Shown here: piece after piece, positions 55,202 to 64,000 of the stretch
How positions within the stretch are numbered: position 1 is the first letter of the stretch
Layout: the number at the start of each line of letters is the position of its first letter
Origin: Aeromonas sp. RU39B
GTDB lineage: Bacteria > Pseudomonadota > Gammaproteobacteria > Enterobacterales > Aeromonadaceae
NCBI RefSeq assembly: GCF_900156095.1
Contig: NZ_FTMJ01000004.1
Coordinates: 124,001 to 188,000 of the forward strand
Direction of reading: 5' to 3'
Length of the DNA: 64,000 bases
Notes under the pieces: model-generated
What the model saw: the letters and a program-made list of their open reading frames with translations, nothing else
The model's database searches: none
What the model was told of the DNA's origin: nothing
Translations under genes and position numbers: made by a program

Positions 55202-56584
55202 ATGGTCAGAGAGATGAGCTGTTTTAAGGCTTATGACATTCGCGGCAAGCTGGGTGAAGAGTTAGATGAAGAGGTGGCCTATCGCATTGGCCGCGCCTAT
55301 GCCCAGTTGCTGACGCCGCGCTGTGTGGTGGTCGGCGGCGATGTGCGCCACAGCAGCGAAGCGCTGAAAAATGCGCTAGCCCGCGGCTTGATGGAGGGCG
55401 GCAGTGATGTGCTCGATATCGGGCTCTCCGGCACCGAAGAGATCTATTTTGCCACCTTCCACCTCGGGCTCGATGGCGGTATAGAAGTAACCGCCAGTCA
55501 CAATCCGATCAACTACAACGGCATGAAACTGGTGCGTGAGCAGTCGCGCCCGATCAGCGGTGACAGCGGTCTGGATGATATTCGGCAGTTGGCCGCCAGT
55601 GGCGAGTTTGCTGCCGCGCCGCGCTTGGGCACCTGTCGTCAAATCAGTGTGCTCGATGCTTATGTGGATCATCTGCTCGGTTACATCGAGCCGGCCAGGC
55701 TGACCCCGCTGTCGGTGGTGATCAACAGCGGGAATGGTGCGGCGGGTCATGTGATTGATGCCATCGAGCAGCGCTTTATGGCGGCCGGTGTGCCGGTCAC
55801 CTTCCACAAGATCCTCAATGAGCCCGATGGCAGCTTTCCGCACGGTATTCCCAATCCGCTGCTGCCCGAGTGCCGCGACATGACCCGCGATGCGGTGCTG
55901 CGGACCGGCGCCGATCTGGGTATCGCGTTTGACGGGGATTTTGACCGCTGCTTCCTGTTTGATGAGACGGGTCAGTTTATCGAGGGGTACTACATCGTCG
56001 GTCTGCTGGCCGAGGCGTTTTTGCACAAAAATCCGGGGGCGCGCATCATCCACGATCCGCGCCTGTGCTGGAATACCGAGGCGGTTGTGCGCCAGGGGGG
56101 CGGGTTGCCGGTGCTCTCCAAGACCGGTCACGCCTTTATCAAGGAGCGGATGCGCGCCGAAGATGCGGTCTATGGCGGCGAGATGAGTGCTCATCACTAT
56201 TTTCGCGATTTTGCTTACTGTGACAGCGGCATGATCCCCTGGCTGCTGGTTATCGAATTGATTGCCCTGCGCCGGCAATCCCTCGGTAGCATGCTGGCCG
56301 AGCAGATGGCGGCGTTTCCGGCCTCTGGCGAGATCAACCGTCGGCTGGATGATGCCAAAGCCGCCATGGCCCGCGTCGAAGCGGCGTATGCGGCGCAGGC
56401 TGCTTTGGTCGATCGCACCGATGGGCTCTCCATGAGCTTTGCCAACTGGCGCTTTAATCTGCGCTGCTCCAATACCGAGCCGCTGCTGCGTCTGAACGTG
56501 GAATCGCGCGCCGATGTCGCCTTGATGCAGGAGAAGACCCGCGAGCTGTTGGCGTTGATTGAAACGGTGGGTGAGCCTGCCTGA
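55202..56584 (+). CDS. manB: Phosphomannomutase (CpsG/ManB type)
   Basis: Converts mannose-6-phosphate to mannose-1-phosphate, 460 residues. Features: [17 protein letters not shown], active-site phosphoserine loop [15 protein letters not shown], metal loop [14 protein letters not shown], sugar-binding [18 protein letters not shown] and the phosphate loop [20 protein letters not shown] precedes the ATG. Last gene of the locus; it follows manC by 18 bases. Confidence 0.95.
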   Translation: MVREMSCFKAYDIRGKLGEELDEEVAYRIGRAYAQLLTPRCVVVGGDVRHSSEALKNALARGLMEGGSDVLDIGLSGTEEIYFATFHLGLDGGIEVTASHNPINYNGMKLVREQSRPISGDSGLDDIRQLAASGEFAAAPRLGTCRQISVLDAYVDHLLGYIEPARLTPLSVVINSGNGAAGHVIDAIEQRFMAAGVPVTFHKILNEPDGSFPHGIPNPLLPECRDMTRDAVLRTGADLGIAFDGDFDRCFLFDETGQFIEGYYIVGLLAEAFLHKNPGARIIHDPRLCWNTEAVVRQGGGLPVLSKTGHAFIKERMRAEDAVYGGEMSAHHYFRDFAYCDSGMIPWLLVIELIALRRQSLGSMLAEQMAAFPASGEINRRLDDAKAAMARVEAAYAAQAALVDRTDGLSMSFANWRFNLRCSNTEPLLRLNVESRADVALMQEKTRELLALIETVGEPA

Positions 56585-56620
56585 CGAAGCGACTGTACAG
56601 GGTTGCCCCCACTACACGGG

Positions 56621-56655
56621 GCCACCTCGTTAGGTGCAGCAGGATGTGAGGTGGC
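56621..56655. terminator. Stem-loop after manB
   Basis: GCCACCTC (56621-56628) and GAGGTGGC (56648-56655) pair across a 19-base loop, 37 bases past the manB stop. No U tract, so termination is uncertain. Confidence 0.35.
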
Positions 56656-56721
56656 TCCAGACAAGTGAACAGGCAGGCAGTACACTGTCGGCTTTGTTGT
56701 CACTGGAACGCCGTTATCACC

Positions 56722-57693
56722 ATGACTGAAAAGATCATTCTGGACACCGATCCCGGCATCGATGATGCCATGGCCATTCTGTTTGCCGAAGCCAGCCCAG
56801 CCATCGAGCTGCTTGGCATCACCACCGTGTTTGGTAATGCCACCATCGAAGATGGCACCCGCAACGCCCTCTGGATTAAAGAGCGTTTTGGCATGCAGGC
56901 GATCATTGCTAAAGGCGCCGATCGCCCGCTGCGGCGTCCGCCAGTGGGGGCGACCACCGTCGTGCATGGTGAGCATGGTCTGGGTGATGTGACCGCCGGT
57001 GAGGCGCAAGGTAGCGCCGACCCGCGACCGGCCTGGCAGTTTATCGTTGATTCGGTCAAGGCTGCGCCCGGTGAGATCACGCTGGTAACCATCGGCCCGC
57101 TCACCAATCTGGCTTTGGCCCTTGAGCAGGCACCGGAGATCACCGGTCTGGTCAAACAGGTGGTGGTGATGGGCGGCGCGTTTGGCGTCAACGGCCATCG
57201 CGGTAACGTGACCCCTTATGCCGAGGCCAATATTCACGATGACCCGGAGGCGGCCGACCAGGTGTTCACCGCCGACTGGCCTGTGGTCATTATCGGTCTG
57301 GACGTGACCCAGCAGAGCGTGTTCAGCGGCGCTTACCTCGACGCCCTGCGCGATGATGCCGGTGAGGTCGGTCAGTTTCTGTGGGATGTCAGCCGTTTCT
57401 ATCTGCGCTTCTACTCGGCTCGAATTGGCATGGATGGCTGCCATGTGCATGATCCGTCGGCCATTGCTTATGTCATCAACCCGGCGCTGTTTACCTTGCG
57501 CGAAGGGGCGGTGCGGGTGGTGACCGACGGCCCGGCCATTGGCCACACCCTGCAAAAATTTGATGGACGACGTCATCCCCATGACGGTTGGGAGGCTTAT
57601 CGCGCCCAGCAGGTCGGGGTGGCGGTAGATGATACGGCGCTGTTGGCACTCTATCGCCAGACCCTGATCGACTGGGCCGGCAAGCGGGTGTAA
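56722..57693 (+). CDS. Ribonucleoside hydrolase (IunH/Rih family)
   Basis: Cleaves ribonucleosides to base and ribose, 323 residues from the ATG at 56722. The calcium/ribose site is seen in ILDTDPGIDDAMAI, with GNATIEDGTRNAL and VVMGGAFGVNGHRGNVTPYAEANIHDDPEAA; the catalytic His and Asp are near VHDPSAIAYVI. Rih subfamily cannot be assigned with confidence. It reads on from the polysaccharide locus but probably has its own promoter. Confidence 0.88.
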   Translation: MTEKIILDTDPGIDDAMAILFAEASPAIELLGITTVFGNATIEDGTRNALWIKERFGMQAIIAKGADRPLRRPPVGATTVVHGEHGLGDVTAGEAQGSADPRPAWQFIVDSVKAAPGEITLVTIGPLTNLALALEQAPEITGLVKQVVVMGGAFGVNGHRGNVTPYAEANIHDDPEAADQVFTADWPVVIIGLDVTQQSVFSGAYLDALRDDAGEVGQFLWDVSRFYLRFYSARIGMDGCHVHDPSAIAYVINPALFTLREGAVRVVTDGPAIGHTLQKFDGRRHPHDGWEAYRAQQVGVAVDDTALLALYRQTLIDWAGKRV

Positions 57694-57740
57694 TGTGACG
57701 GGAATAGCTAGCTAACGTCTTCTTTATTCTGAGGAATATT

Positions 57741-58100
57741 ATGCAGTGGTATCTCTCTGTACTGAGACAGTATGCACTGTTTCGTGGCCGGGCTCAGCGC
57801 AAGGAATACTGGATGTTTGTGCTGTGCAACCTGATTGTGACCCTAGTATTGGGGCTGGTCGGCTCTCTGTTGGGAGTCAAAGAGACGCTGGTCAATCTTT
57901 ACTCGCTGGCGGTGTTGTTGCCGAGTCTGGCGGTCGGGGTGCGCCGTTTGCACGATACCAACCGCACTGGCTGGTGGATCTTGATCAACCTGATCCCGGT
58001 GCTGGGACTATTGTTGTTTATCTACTTCATGGTCTGCGACGGTGATCGCGGTCTTAACCGCTTTGGCGACGATCCCAAGGCACTCTCTTCCCTGCGCTAA
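57741..58100 (+). CDS. DUF805 membrane protein
   Basis: Small inner-membrane protein, 119 residues, with the DUF805 signature: MQWYLSVLRQYALFRGRAQRKEYWMF, three to four membrane segments, VGVRRLHDTNRTGWW and the polar end of about 15 residues. Function unknown. It follows the nucleoside hydrolase by 47 bases with GAGGA ahead of the ATG. Confidence 0.85.
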   Translation: MQWYLSVLRQYALFRGRAQRKEYWMFVLCNLIVTLVLGLVGSLLGVKETLVNLYSLAVLLPSLAVGVRRLHDTNRTGWWILINLIPVLGLLLFIYFMVCDGDRGLNRFGDDPKALSSLR

Positions 58101-58320
58101 TATCCTCTGCGGGGCCGCCAACCAGCGGCTCCGCCAGTTATTCCTGCCTGTTTTCCCGCTCGATGCCATGGCGTAATGTGCCACTCAAATACGCCTTATC
58201 CCTCGATATCCTGATCGCTCTGCCGGAAAGAAAAGAACAAAAAACAGCCATCTTGCACAAAGTACGAACAATAGTCATATTTTTAACGTGGTCATAACGA
58301 AAACCACAGGAATTATCAGT

Positions 58321-58342
58321 GTTTACCCCTCACTGGGTAAAC
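58321..58342. promoter_or_regulatory. Inverted repeat upstream of cyoA
   Basis: GTTTACCC-CTCACT-GGGTAAAC, perfect 8-bp arms, 47 bases before the likely -35 of cyoA. A candidate operator. The interval 58101-58465 contains this repeat, the promoter and no visible ORF; a GC-rich imperfect hairpin lies just after the DUF805 gene. Confidence 0.5.
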
Positions 58343-58388
58343 AAAAGGAACAAAATGGTGATAACATAGCGATTAATTTTTCAAGTTG

Positions 58389-58416
58389 TTTACAAATGAT
58401 CCGCCTTCACTAAAAT
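58389..58416 (+). promoter_or_regulatory. cyoA promoter
   Basis: TTTACA (58389-58394), a 16-base spacer and TAAAAT (58411-58416). Start predicted near 58423, leader about 43 bases. Confidence 0.6.
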
Positions 58417-58465
58417 GGCGTACTTTTTGTGACAACGTAAGCCTTGCGCTAGATGAGGAAGCTGC

Positions 58466-59500
58466 ATGAGACCTTGTGCGTATAAAAGGAGTTGGGGCAT
58501 TGGATGCCTGCTCATAGCTGCCAGCTTGCTGAGTGGCTGTGACATGGTTCTGATGAGCCCCAAGGGTCAGATTGGTCTGGAACAGAAGTCACTGATATTG
58601 ACCGCGTTGGGGCTAATGCTCATCGTCGTCATTCCGGTCATTATCATGGCCGTGGTGTTTGCGCGTAAATATCGCGCGTCCAATACCAGTGCCACCTATT
58701 TACCAAATTGGGCCCACTCGACCAAGATTGAAGCCGTGGTGTGGACGGTGCCGATCATCATTATCGTGATTCTCGCCGCCATTACCTGGAAGACGTCGCA
58801 CGAACTTGACCCATACAAGCCGCTCGAATCCAACGTCAAACCGGTCAAGGTTGATGTTATTTCCCTCGATTGGAAGTGGTTGTTCGTTTATCCGGAATTG
58901 GGCATCGCATCGGTTAATGAATTGGCATTCCCGGCCAATACCCCGATCAATTTCCGCATCACCTCCGACACAGTGATGAACTCCTTCTTCATTCCGCAAC
59001 TGGGTGGTCAGATTTATGCCATGACCGGCATGCAGACCAAGCTGCACCTGATTGCCGATGAGCCGGGCCAATACAAGGGGATCTCTGCCAGTTACAGCGG
59101 CAAAGGATTCTCCGGCATGAAGTTCACCGCGATTGCGACCGCCGATCAGGCTGGCTTTGATGCCTGGGTTGCCAAGGTTAAGGCCTCCGGCAAGACGCTC
59201 GACAACATGGATCAATTTGCCGTGCTGGCCAAGCCGACCGAGTACCATCCGGTTGAGTATTACGGTCATGCCGATCCCGAGCTGTTTGCCAAGATCATCA
59301 ACAAGTTCATGGGTCATAGCATGCCCATGCAGCATGGCGAGCAAAAGCCGATGCAGCATGAAGGGGCAGAGGCTGGGGCCGGTCAGATGGACCACGCTGC
59401 GCACATGAACATGGAGCATACCGGTGAAATGGGCCAGATGGACCACTCCGGGCACATGCAGATGGATGACCAAGCGGTCAACGCTGAAGCCGAGGAATAA
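58466..59500 (+). CDS. cyoA: Cytochrome bo3 ubiquinol oxidase subunit II
   Basis: Periplasmic-facing subunit of the bo3 quinol oxidase, 344 residues. Lipoprotein signal with lipobox LLSGC (Cys25), two membrane segments (about 40-60 and 80-105) and the cupredoxin domain with [21 protein letters not shown]. The CuA ligands of cytochrome c oxidases are absent, as expected. The C-terminus (about 285-344) is a Met/His-rich tail ([20 protein letters not shown]) comparable in character to the E. coli CyoA tail. First gene of cyoABCDE. Confidence 0.95.
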   Translation: MRPCAYKRSWGIGCLLIAASLLSGCDMVLMSPKGQIGLEQKSLILTALGLMLIVVIPVIIMAVVFARKYRASNTSATYLPNWAHSTKIEAVVWTVPIIIIVILAAITWKTSHELDPYKPLESNVKPVKVDVISLDWKWLFVYPELGIASVNELAFPANTPINFRITSDTVMNSFFIPQLGGQIYAMTGMQTKLHLIADEPGQYKGISASYSGKGFSGMKFTAIATADQAGFDAWVAKVKASGKTLDNMDQFAVLAKPTEYHPVEYYGHADPELFAKIINKFMGHSMPMQHGEQKPMQHEGAEAGAGQMDHAAHMNMEHTGEMGQMDHSGHMQMDDQAVNAEAEE

Positions 59501-59503
59501 CAG

Positions 59504-61486
59504 ATGTTTGGAAAATTGACGCTTGATGCGATCCCCTTCCATGAGCCGATTATCATGGTTACGGTCGCCTGCATTATTCTGGGCGGCGGCTTGGTTGCCG
59601 GTCTCATTACTTATTACGGCAAGTGGCAATACCTGTGGAAAGAGTGGCTGACTTCGGTTGACCACAAGCGCCTCGGTATCATGTATCTCATCCTCGGCAT
59701 GATCATGCTGATTCGTGGCTTTGCCGATGCGGTGATGATGCGTAGCCAACAGGTGCTGGCCTCGGCTGGCAGCGAAGGCTTCCTGCCCCCGCACCACTAC
59801 GATCAGATCTTTACCGCCCACGGCGTTATCATGATCTTCTTCGTGGCCATGCCGCTGGTTATCGGTCTGATGAACATCGCGGTGCCGCTGCAAATCGGCG
59901 CTCGTGACGTGGCGTTTCCGTTCCTCAACAACGTGAGCTTCTGGTTTACGGCCTCTGCGGTAGTGCTGATCAACATCTCCCTGGCTGTGGGTGAGTTTGC
60001 CCAAGTGGGCTGGCTGGCCTATCCGCCGTTGTCGGGGCTGGAGTTCAGTCCGGGCGTCGGGGTGGATTACTGGATCTGGAGCTTGCAGATCTCGGGTATC
60101 GGGACGCTGCTGACCGGTGTTAACTTCTTTGCCACCATCATCAAGCTGCGTGCTCCGGGCATGACCATGATGCGTCTGCCGGTCTTCACCTGGACCGCGC
60201 TGTGCGCCAACATCCTGATCATCGCCTCTTTCCCGATCCTGACTGTCACCATCGCGCTGCTGACCGCAGACCGCTACCTTGGCACCCATTTCTTTACCAA
60301 TGACATGGGTGGCAACATGATGATGTATGTCAACCTGATTTGGGCCTGGGGCCACCCCGAGGTATACATTCTGGTGCTGCCGGTGTTCGGGATCTTCTCC
60401 GAAGTGGTGGCCACCTTCTGTAAGAAGAAACTGTTTGGCTACACCTCGCTGGTGTGGGCCACCGTCGCCATCACCGTGTTGTCGTTCATCGTCTGGCTGC
60501 ACCACTTCTTTACCATGGGCTCGGGCGCCAACGTGAACGCCTTCTTCGGCATCACGACCATGATTATCTCCATCCCGACCGGGGTGAAGATCTTCAACTG
60601 GCTGTTCACCATGTATCGCGGCCGCATCGAGTTCACCTCGCCGATGCTGTGGACCACCGGTTTTATCATCACCTTCTCCATCGGTGGGATGACCGGCGTG
60701 CTGCTGTCGGTGCCGGCGGCCAACTTCGTGCTGCACAACAGCCTGTTCCTGATTGCGCACTTCCATAACGTCATCATCGGTGGCGTGGTGTTCGGCTGCT
60801 TTGCCGGTATCACCTACTGGTTCCCGAAAGCGTTCGGCTTCAAGCTCAACGATACCTGGGGCAAGCGCGCCTTCTGGTTTTGGATCACCGGTTTCTTCGT
60901 GGCCTTTATGCCGCTCTACGTGCTGGGCTTCATGGGTATGACCCGTCGCGTCAGCCAGCATATCGATCCGGAGTTCCACCCCTGGCTGGTTGTGGCCGCC
61001 TGTGGTGCTGCCCTGATTGCTATCGGTGTGTTGTGCCAGCTGATTCAAGTGGTGGTCAGTATTCGTGACCGCGAGCAGAACCGTGACCTGACCGGTGACC
61101 CGTGGGGCGGCCGTACACTGGAGTGGGCTACCTCTTCCCCGCCGCCGTTCTACAACTTCGCCATCGAGCCGAATGTGAAGGGTCTGGATGCCTTCTGGGA
61201 TCTGAAAGAGCAGGGTATTGCCTATCGCAAACCCGAGAGCTATGCCCCGATCCACATGCCGAAGAACAGCGGCGGTGGTGTGATCCTGGCCGCGTTCGCG
61301 ACCGTGTTTGGCTTTGCCATGATCTGGTTCATCTGGTGGCTGGCGATCGCCTCCTTCGTTGGCATCATCGCCACCTGGATCATTCACAGCTTCAACGATG
61401 ACGTGGATTACTACGTACAAGTTGACGAGATCGAGCGCATCGAGAACGCGCATTTCGAGAACATCAGCAAGGCGGGTGTGAACTAA
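59504..61486 (+). CDS. cyoB: Cytochrome bo3 ubiquinol oxidase subunit I
   Basis: Catalytic membrane subunit, 660 residues with about fifteen segments. Heme-copper ligands and channel residues are present: Glu/His of [15 protein letters not shown] with the cross-linked Tyr, HHFFTMG for CuB, and [11 protein letters not shown] for the hemes. The N-terminal [10 protein letters not shown] segment carries a heme b ligand. Starts 3 bases after cyoA. Confidence 0.97.
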   Translation: MFGKLTLDAIPFHEPIIMVTVACIILGGGLVAGLITYYGKWQYLWKEWLTSVDHKRLGIMYLILGMIMLIRGFADAVMMRSQQVLASAGSEGFLPPHHYDQIFTAHGVIMIFFVAMPLVIGLMNIAVPLQIGARDVAFPFLNNVSFWFTASAVVLINISLAVGEFAQVGWLAYPPLSGLEFSPGVGVDYWIWSLQISGIGTLLTGVNFFATIIKLRAPGMTMMRLPVFTWTALCANILIIASFPILTVTIALLTADRYLGTHFFTNDMGGNMMMYVNLIWAWGHPEVYILVLPVFGIFSEVVATFCKKKLFGYTSLVWATVAITVLSFIVWLHHFFTMGSGANVNAFFGITTMIISIPTGVKIFNWLFTMYRGRIEFTSPMLWTTGFIITFSIGGMTGVLLSVPAANFVLHNSLFLIAHFHNVIIGGVVFGCFAGITYWFPKAFGFKLNDTWGKRAFWFWITGFFVAFMPLYVLGFMGMTRRVSQHIDPEFHPWLVVAACGAALIAIGVLCQLIQVVVSIRDREQNRDLTGDPWGGRTLEWATSSPPPFYNFAIEPNVKGLDAFWDLKEQGIAYRKPESYAPIHMPKNSGGGVILAAFATVFGFAMIWFIWWLAIASFVGIIATWIIHSFNDDVDYYVQVDEIERIENAHFENISKAGVN

Positions 61487-61487
61487 T

Positions 61488-62099
61488 ATGGCTACCGATA
61501 CCCTTCATCATTCCCATCATGATGCCCACCACGGGCACCATGATGCCGGCGCCAACAAGGTGTTCGGCTTCTGGATCTACCTGATGAGCGACTGCATCCT
61601 CTTTGCATGCCTGTTCGCCACCTATGCCGTGCTGGTTAATGGCACGGCGGGCGGCCCGGACGGCAAAGAGATCTTCGGTCTCTCCTTCGTGCTGGTCGAA
61701 ACCATGCTGCTGCTGTTTAGTAGTATCACCTTCGGTTTCGGCATGGTCGCCATGAACAAGGGGCAGCAATCCAGCGTCATCTCCTGGTTGCTGGTGACCT
61801 TCCTGTTCGGTGCCGGCTTTATCGGCATGGAGCTTTATGAATTCCACCACCTGATCGGCGAAGGCTTTGGCCCGGATCGCAGCGCGTTCCTGTCGGCCTT
61901 CTTCACGCTGGTCGGTACGCACGGGATCCACGTGACCAGCGGTCTTATCTGGATTGCGGTGATGATGTTTCAGGTCTCCCGCAAGGGGCTGACCGAGCGT
62001 AACCGTACCCGCCTGATGTGCCTGAGCCTGTTCTGGCACTTCCTCGACGTGGTGTGGATCTGCGTCTTCACAGTGGTTTATCTGATGGGGGCCATGTAA
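61488..62099 (+). CDS. cyoC: Cytochrome bo3 ubiquinol oxidase subunit III
   Basis: Five-helix subunit III, 203 residues. The N-terminus is His-rich ([13 protein letters not shown]), then [26 protein letters not shown] and [18 protein letters not shown]. Starts 1 base after cyoB and its stop shares a base with cyoD (TAATG). Confidence 0.95.
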   Translation: MATDTLHHSHHDAHHGHHDAGANKVFGFWIYLMSDCILFACLFATYAVLVNGTAGGPDGKEIFGLSFVLVETMLLLFSSITFGFGMVAMNKGQQSSVISWLLVTFLFGAGFIGMELYEFHHLIGEGFGPDRSAFLSAFFTLVGTHGIHVTSGLIWIAVMMFQVSRKGLTERNRTRLMCLSLFWHFLDVVWICVFTVVYLMGAM

Positions 62100-62428
62100 T
62101 GAGTCATTCTGTTGATCAACACGGCGCCAGCCACGGCAGCGTCAACTCCTACCTGACCGGTTTTATCCTGTCGGTGATCCTGACTGCCATCCCGTTCTGG
62201 ATGGTGATGGACGGCGGGTTCTCTCATCAGGCCACCCTGCTGACGGTGGTGGGCATGGCAGTCGTGCAGATCTTTGTGCATCTGTTCTACTTCCTGCACA
62301 TGAACACCTCGTCCGAGCAGCGCTGGAACGTCACAGCCCTGGTGTTCACGGTGATCATCATTGCCATCGTGGTCGTGGGCTCCCTGTGGATCATGTACAA
62401 CCTCAACATCAACATGATGCTCCACTGA
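62099..62428 (+). CDS. cyoD: Cytochrome bo3 ubiquinol oxidase subunit IV
   Basis: Small three-helix subunit, 109 residues, with [20 protein letters not shown] and [22 protein letters not shown], the family signature. ATG overlaps the cyoC stop by one base. Confidence 0.94.
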   Translation: MSHSVDQHGASHGSVNSYLTGFILSVILTAIPFWMVMDGGFSHQATLLTVVGMAVVQIFVHLFYFLHMNTSSEQRWNVTALVFTVIIIAIVVVGSLWIMYNLNINMMLH

Positions 62429-62444
62429 TAAAGAGTGACTGCAG

Positions 62445-63335
62445 ATGATGAAGCAATACCTGCAAGTGACCAAGCCGGGAATCATCTTCGGTAACCTTAT
62501 CTCGGTTATCGGAGGTTTCCTGCTGGCCTCGAAGGGGAGCCTCGACGTTCCCCTGTTCGTTGTGACCATGCTCGGCGTGTCACTGGTAGTGGCATCGGGT
62601 TGTGTGTTTAACAACTACATCGACCGCGACATTGATTGCATCATGGAGCGCACCAAGAACCGGGTGCTGGTCAAAGGGCTGATCGCTCCGTCGGTCACCC
62701 TTTGGTATGCCAGCCTGCTCGGTGTGGCCGGTGTGGCGCTGCTCTACTGGGCCGCCAATCCGGTCGCTGCCCTGCTGGCCGTACTGGGCTTCATTGTCTA
62801 CGTTGGGGTCTACAGCCTCTACATGAAGCGCCACTCGGTCTATGGCACCCTGGTGGGGAGTCTGTCGGGCGCGGCGCCTCCTGTCATCGGCTACTGCGCC
62901 GTGACCGGCAGCTTTGACTCCGGCGCGCTGATCCTGCTGGCTATCTTCAGCCTGTGGCAGATGCCGCACTCCTATGCGATTGCCATCTATCGCTTCAAGG
63001 ATTATCAGGCGGCCAACATCCCGGTACTGCCGGTGGTCAAGGGGATTCCAGCGGCCAAGAACCACATCACCCTCTACATTCTGGCGTTTATGGTGCCGAC
63101 CCTGATGCTGTTCCTTGGCGGTTATGCCGGGTACAAGTATCTGGTGGTGGCCGCCGCCGTGAGTGTCTGGTGGCTGGGTATGGCGCTGATGGGTTACAAG
63201 AAACCGGTGGATGACTCCCTGTGGGCCCGTCGCCTGTTCCTGTTCTCCATCGTCACCATCACCTGCCTGAGCGTGATGATGTCGGTGGATGTGCAGACCG
63301 AAGCGACGCCGGTGCTGGTGAGCATGGTTCCCTGA
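62445..63335 (+). CDS. cyoE: Heme O synthase (protoheme IX farnesyltransferase)
   Basis: Membrane prenyltransferase, 296 residues, converting heme b to heme o for the oxidase. UbiA-family Asp-rich motif [18 protein letters not shown] (about residues 46-63) and the second motif near [19 protein letters not shown]. About nine membrane segments. Last gene of cyoABCDE. Confidence 0.95.
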   Translation: MMKQYLQVTKPGIIFGNLISVIGGFLLASKGSLDVPLFVVTMLGVSLVVASGCVFNNYIDRDIDCIMERTKNRVLVKGLIAPSVTLWYASLLGVAGVALLYWAANPVAALLAVLGFIVYVGVYSLYMKRHSVYGTLVGSLSGAAPPVIGYCAVTGSFDSGALILLAIFSLWQMPHSYAIAIYRFKDYQAANIPVLPVVKGIPAAKNHITLYILAFMVPTLMLFLGGYAGYKYLVVAAAVSVWWLGMALMGYKKPVDDSLWARRLFLFSIVTITCLSVMMSVDVQTEATPVLVSMVP

Positions 63336-63356
63336 TGGGTTGATGTTACACATTCC

Positions 63357-63386
63357 AAGGCCGGGCTTGCCCGGCTTTGTTTTTTT
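63357..63386 (+). terminator. Rho-independent terminator of cyoABCDE
   Basis: AAGGCCGG and CCGGCTTT arms around GCTTGC, followed by a run of T at 63380-63386, 22 bases after the cyoE stop. Confidence 0.87.
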
Positions 63387-63488
63387 ATTCGGCCGGTAAT
63401 TATCCAGACAGAAAAAAGTAGCGTTAAGATGCGGGTTAAGACAGCATTTTGCCTGTCACTCTGGCCACTACTTTCCTAACGAGATCCC

Positions 63489-64000
63489 ATGAACGACTTC
63501 TCCATGACCCGTGAAGAGCGCCAGGCCACCTGGTCGCTGGGTGCGCTCTTCTCTTTGCGTATGCTCGGCATGTTCATGGTGCTACCGGTGCTGACCACCT
63601 ATGGCATGTCACTGGCCGGTGCCTCCGAGCCGCTGATTGGCATTGCCATCGGTATCTACGGCCTGACTCAGGCCATCTTCCAGATCCCCTTTGGGCTTCT
63701 CTCCGATCGAATTGGCCGCAAGCCGCTGATTGTCGGCGGACTGGCCATGTTTGTGCTCGGAAGTGTGGTGGCGGCGGCCACGCACACCATCTGGGGCGTG
63801 ATTGCCGGCCGCGCTCTGCAAGGCAGTGGCGCCATTTCGGCGGCCGTGATGGCGCTGCTCTCCGATCTGACCCGTGAGCAGAACCGCACCAAGGCGATGG
63901 CCTTCATCGGCATGAGCTTTGGCGTCACCTTTGCGGTGGCCATGGTCACCGGCCCGCTGATCACTCATGCGCTCGGGCTCTCAGGACTGTTTTGGATCAT
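63489..64000 (+). CDS. yajR: MFS transporter, YajR-like (3' end outside window)
   Basis: Major facilitator transporter, N-terminal 170 residues only; no stop before the window edge. Features: FSLRMLGMFMVLPVLTTYGM in the first membrane segment, the MFS motif A loop SDRIGRKPLIVGG between segments 2 and 3, and GRALQGSGAISAAVMALLSD, closely resembling E. coli YajR. The gene follows cyoE in E. coli too. An upstream GAG is a weak ribosome site. Substrate unknown; drug/proton antiport by family. Confidence 0.83.
   Translation, partial: MNDFSMTREERQATWSLGALFSLRMLGMFMVLPVLTTYGMSLAGASEPLIGIAIGIYGLTQAIFQIPFGLLSDRIGRKPLIVGGLAMFVLGSVVAAATHTIWGVIAGRALQGSGAISAAVMALLSDLTREQNRTKAMAFIGMSFGVTFAVAMVTGPLITHALGLSGLFWI

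Noticed and set aside
58700..61453. 917-codon open frame on the minus strand
   Set aside because: It is antisense to cyoA and cyoB; both plus-strand genes are unmistakable, and the minus-strand translation is His/Asp/Gln-rich low-quality sequence typical of a codon-bias shadow in GC-rich DNA.
1..64000. CRISPR array, tRNA or rRNA genes, insertion sequences
   Set aside because: No regularly spaced direct repeats, no cloverleaf or rRNA-like stretch and no transposase were seen on reading; a dedicated scan such as tRNAscan-SE was not possible here.

Overview
The window is about 60% G+C and densely coded. Its content points to an aerobic or facultative gammaproteobacterium, most likely Aeromonas or a close relative. 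That genus call is inferred from ArcB, tandem MetJ boxes, several perfect CRP palindromes, RfaH, and a cyoABCDE operon followed by a YajR-like transporter. I see no tRNA, rRNA, CRISPR array or insertion sequence.

Positions 1-4000 hold the C-terminal part of arcB, a dGTPase, a short gene plus a DUF1127 protein, and rfaH. Positions 4000-11300 hold the MetJ-controlled metNIQ methionine importer, a diverging YejBEF-like peptide importer with no substrate-binding protein and its ATPase split in two, and a 38-codon gene under two perfect CRP sites. Positions 11400-23700 hold a MliC-type lysozyme inhibitor, a MarR-HlyD-DUF2955 efflux operon with its operators, a CitA/CitB-type two-component system, a DMT exporter with an AraC regulator, an aldehyde dehydrogenase with a consensus sigma-54 promoter and a divergent AcoR-like activator, ruvC, and aqpZ behind a perfect CRP site. 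Positions 23700-34600 hold a lytic transglycosylase, a DASS carboxylate transporter, a class-III aminotransferase/glutamine-synthetase-like pair, FKBP, ApbE, DsrE-like and chemoreceptor genes, a siderophore-interacting protein with a Fur-like box, and a HutD-like protein.

The standout is a one-directional locus at 35161-56584 of about 21 kb and 19 tightly packed genes. It encodes an exosortase/PEP-CTERM exopolysaccharide system. The first gene is a 172-residue PEP-CTERM protein. It is followed by EpsL-like barrel, EpsB-type initiating transferase, EpsD, EpsE, EpsF, EpsG, an exosortase of the XrtB type, EpsI, a Wzy-like polymerase, several glycosyltransferases, a GH5 glycosidase, a GumK-like/pyruvyltransferase fusion, a Wzx-type flippase and the GDP-mannose genes manC and manB. 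I read it as a Wzx/Wzy-type polysaccharide with mannose, probably a uronic acid and pyruvate ketals, coupled to sorting of one dedicated surface protein. The EpsG 'tyrosine kinase' has lost Walker A and Walker B residues and looks like a pseudokinase. Three perfect inverted repeats sit in the 600-bp region ahead of the locus.

The window closes with a nucleoside hydrolase, a DUF805 membrane protein, the cytochrome bo3 operon cyoABCDE with a terminator, and the start of a YajR-like MFS transporter cut by the window edge.
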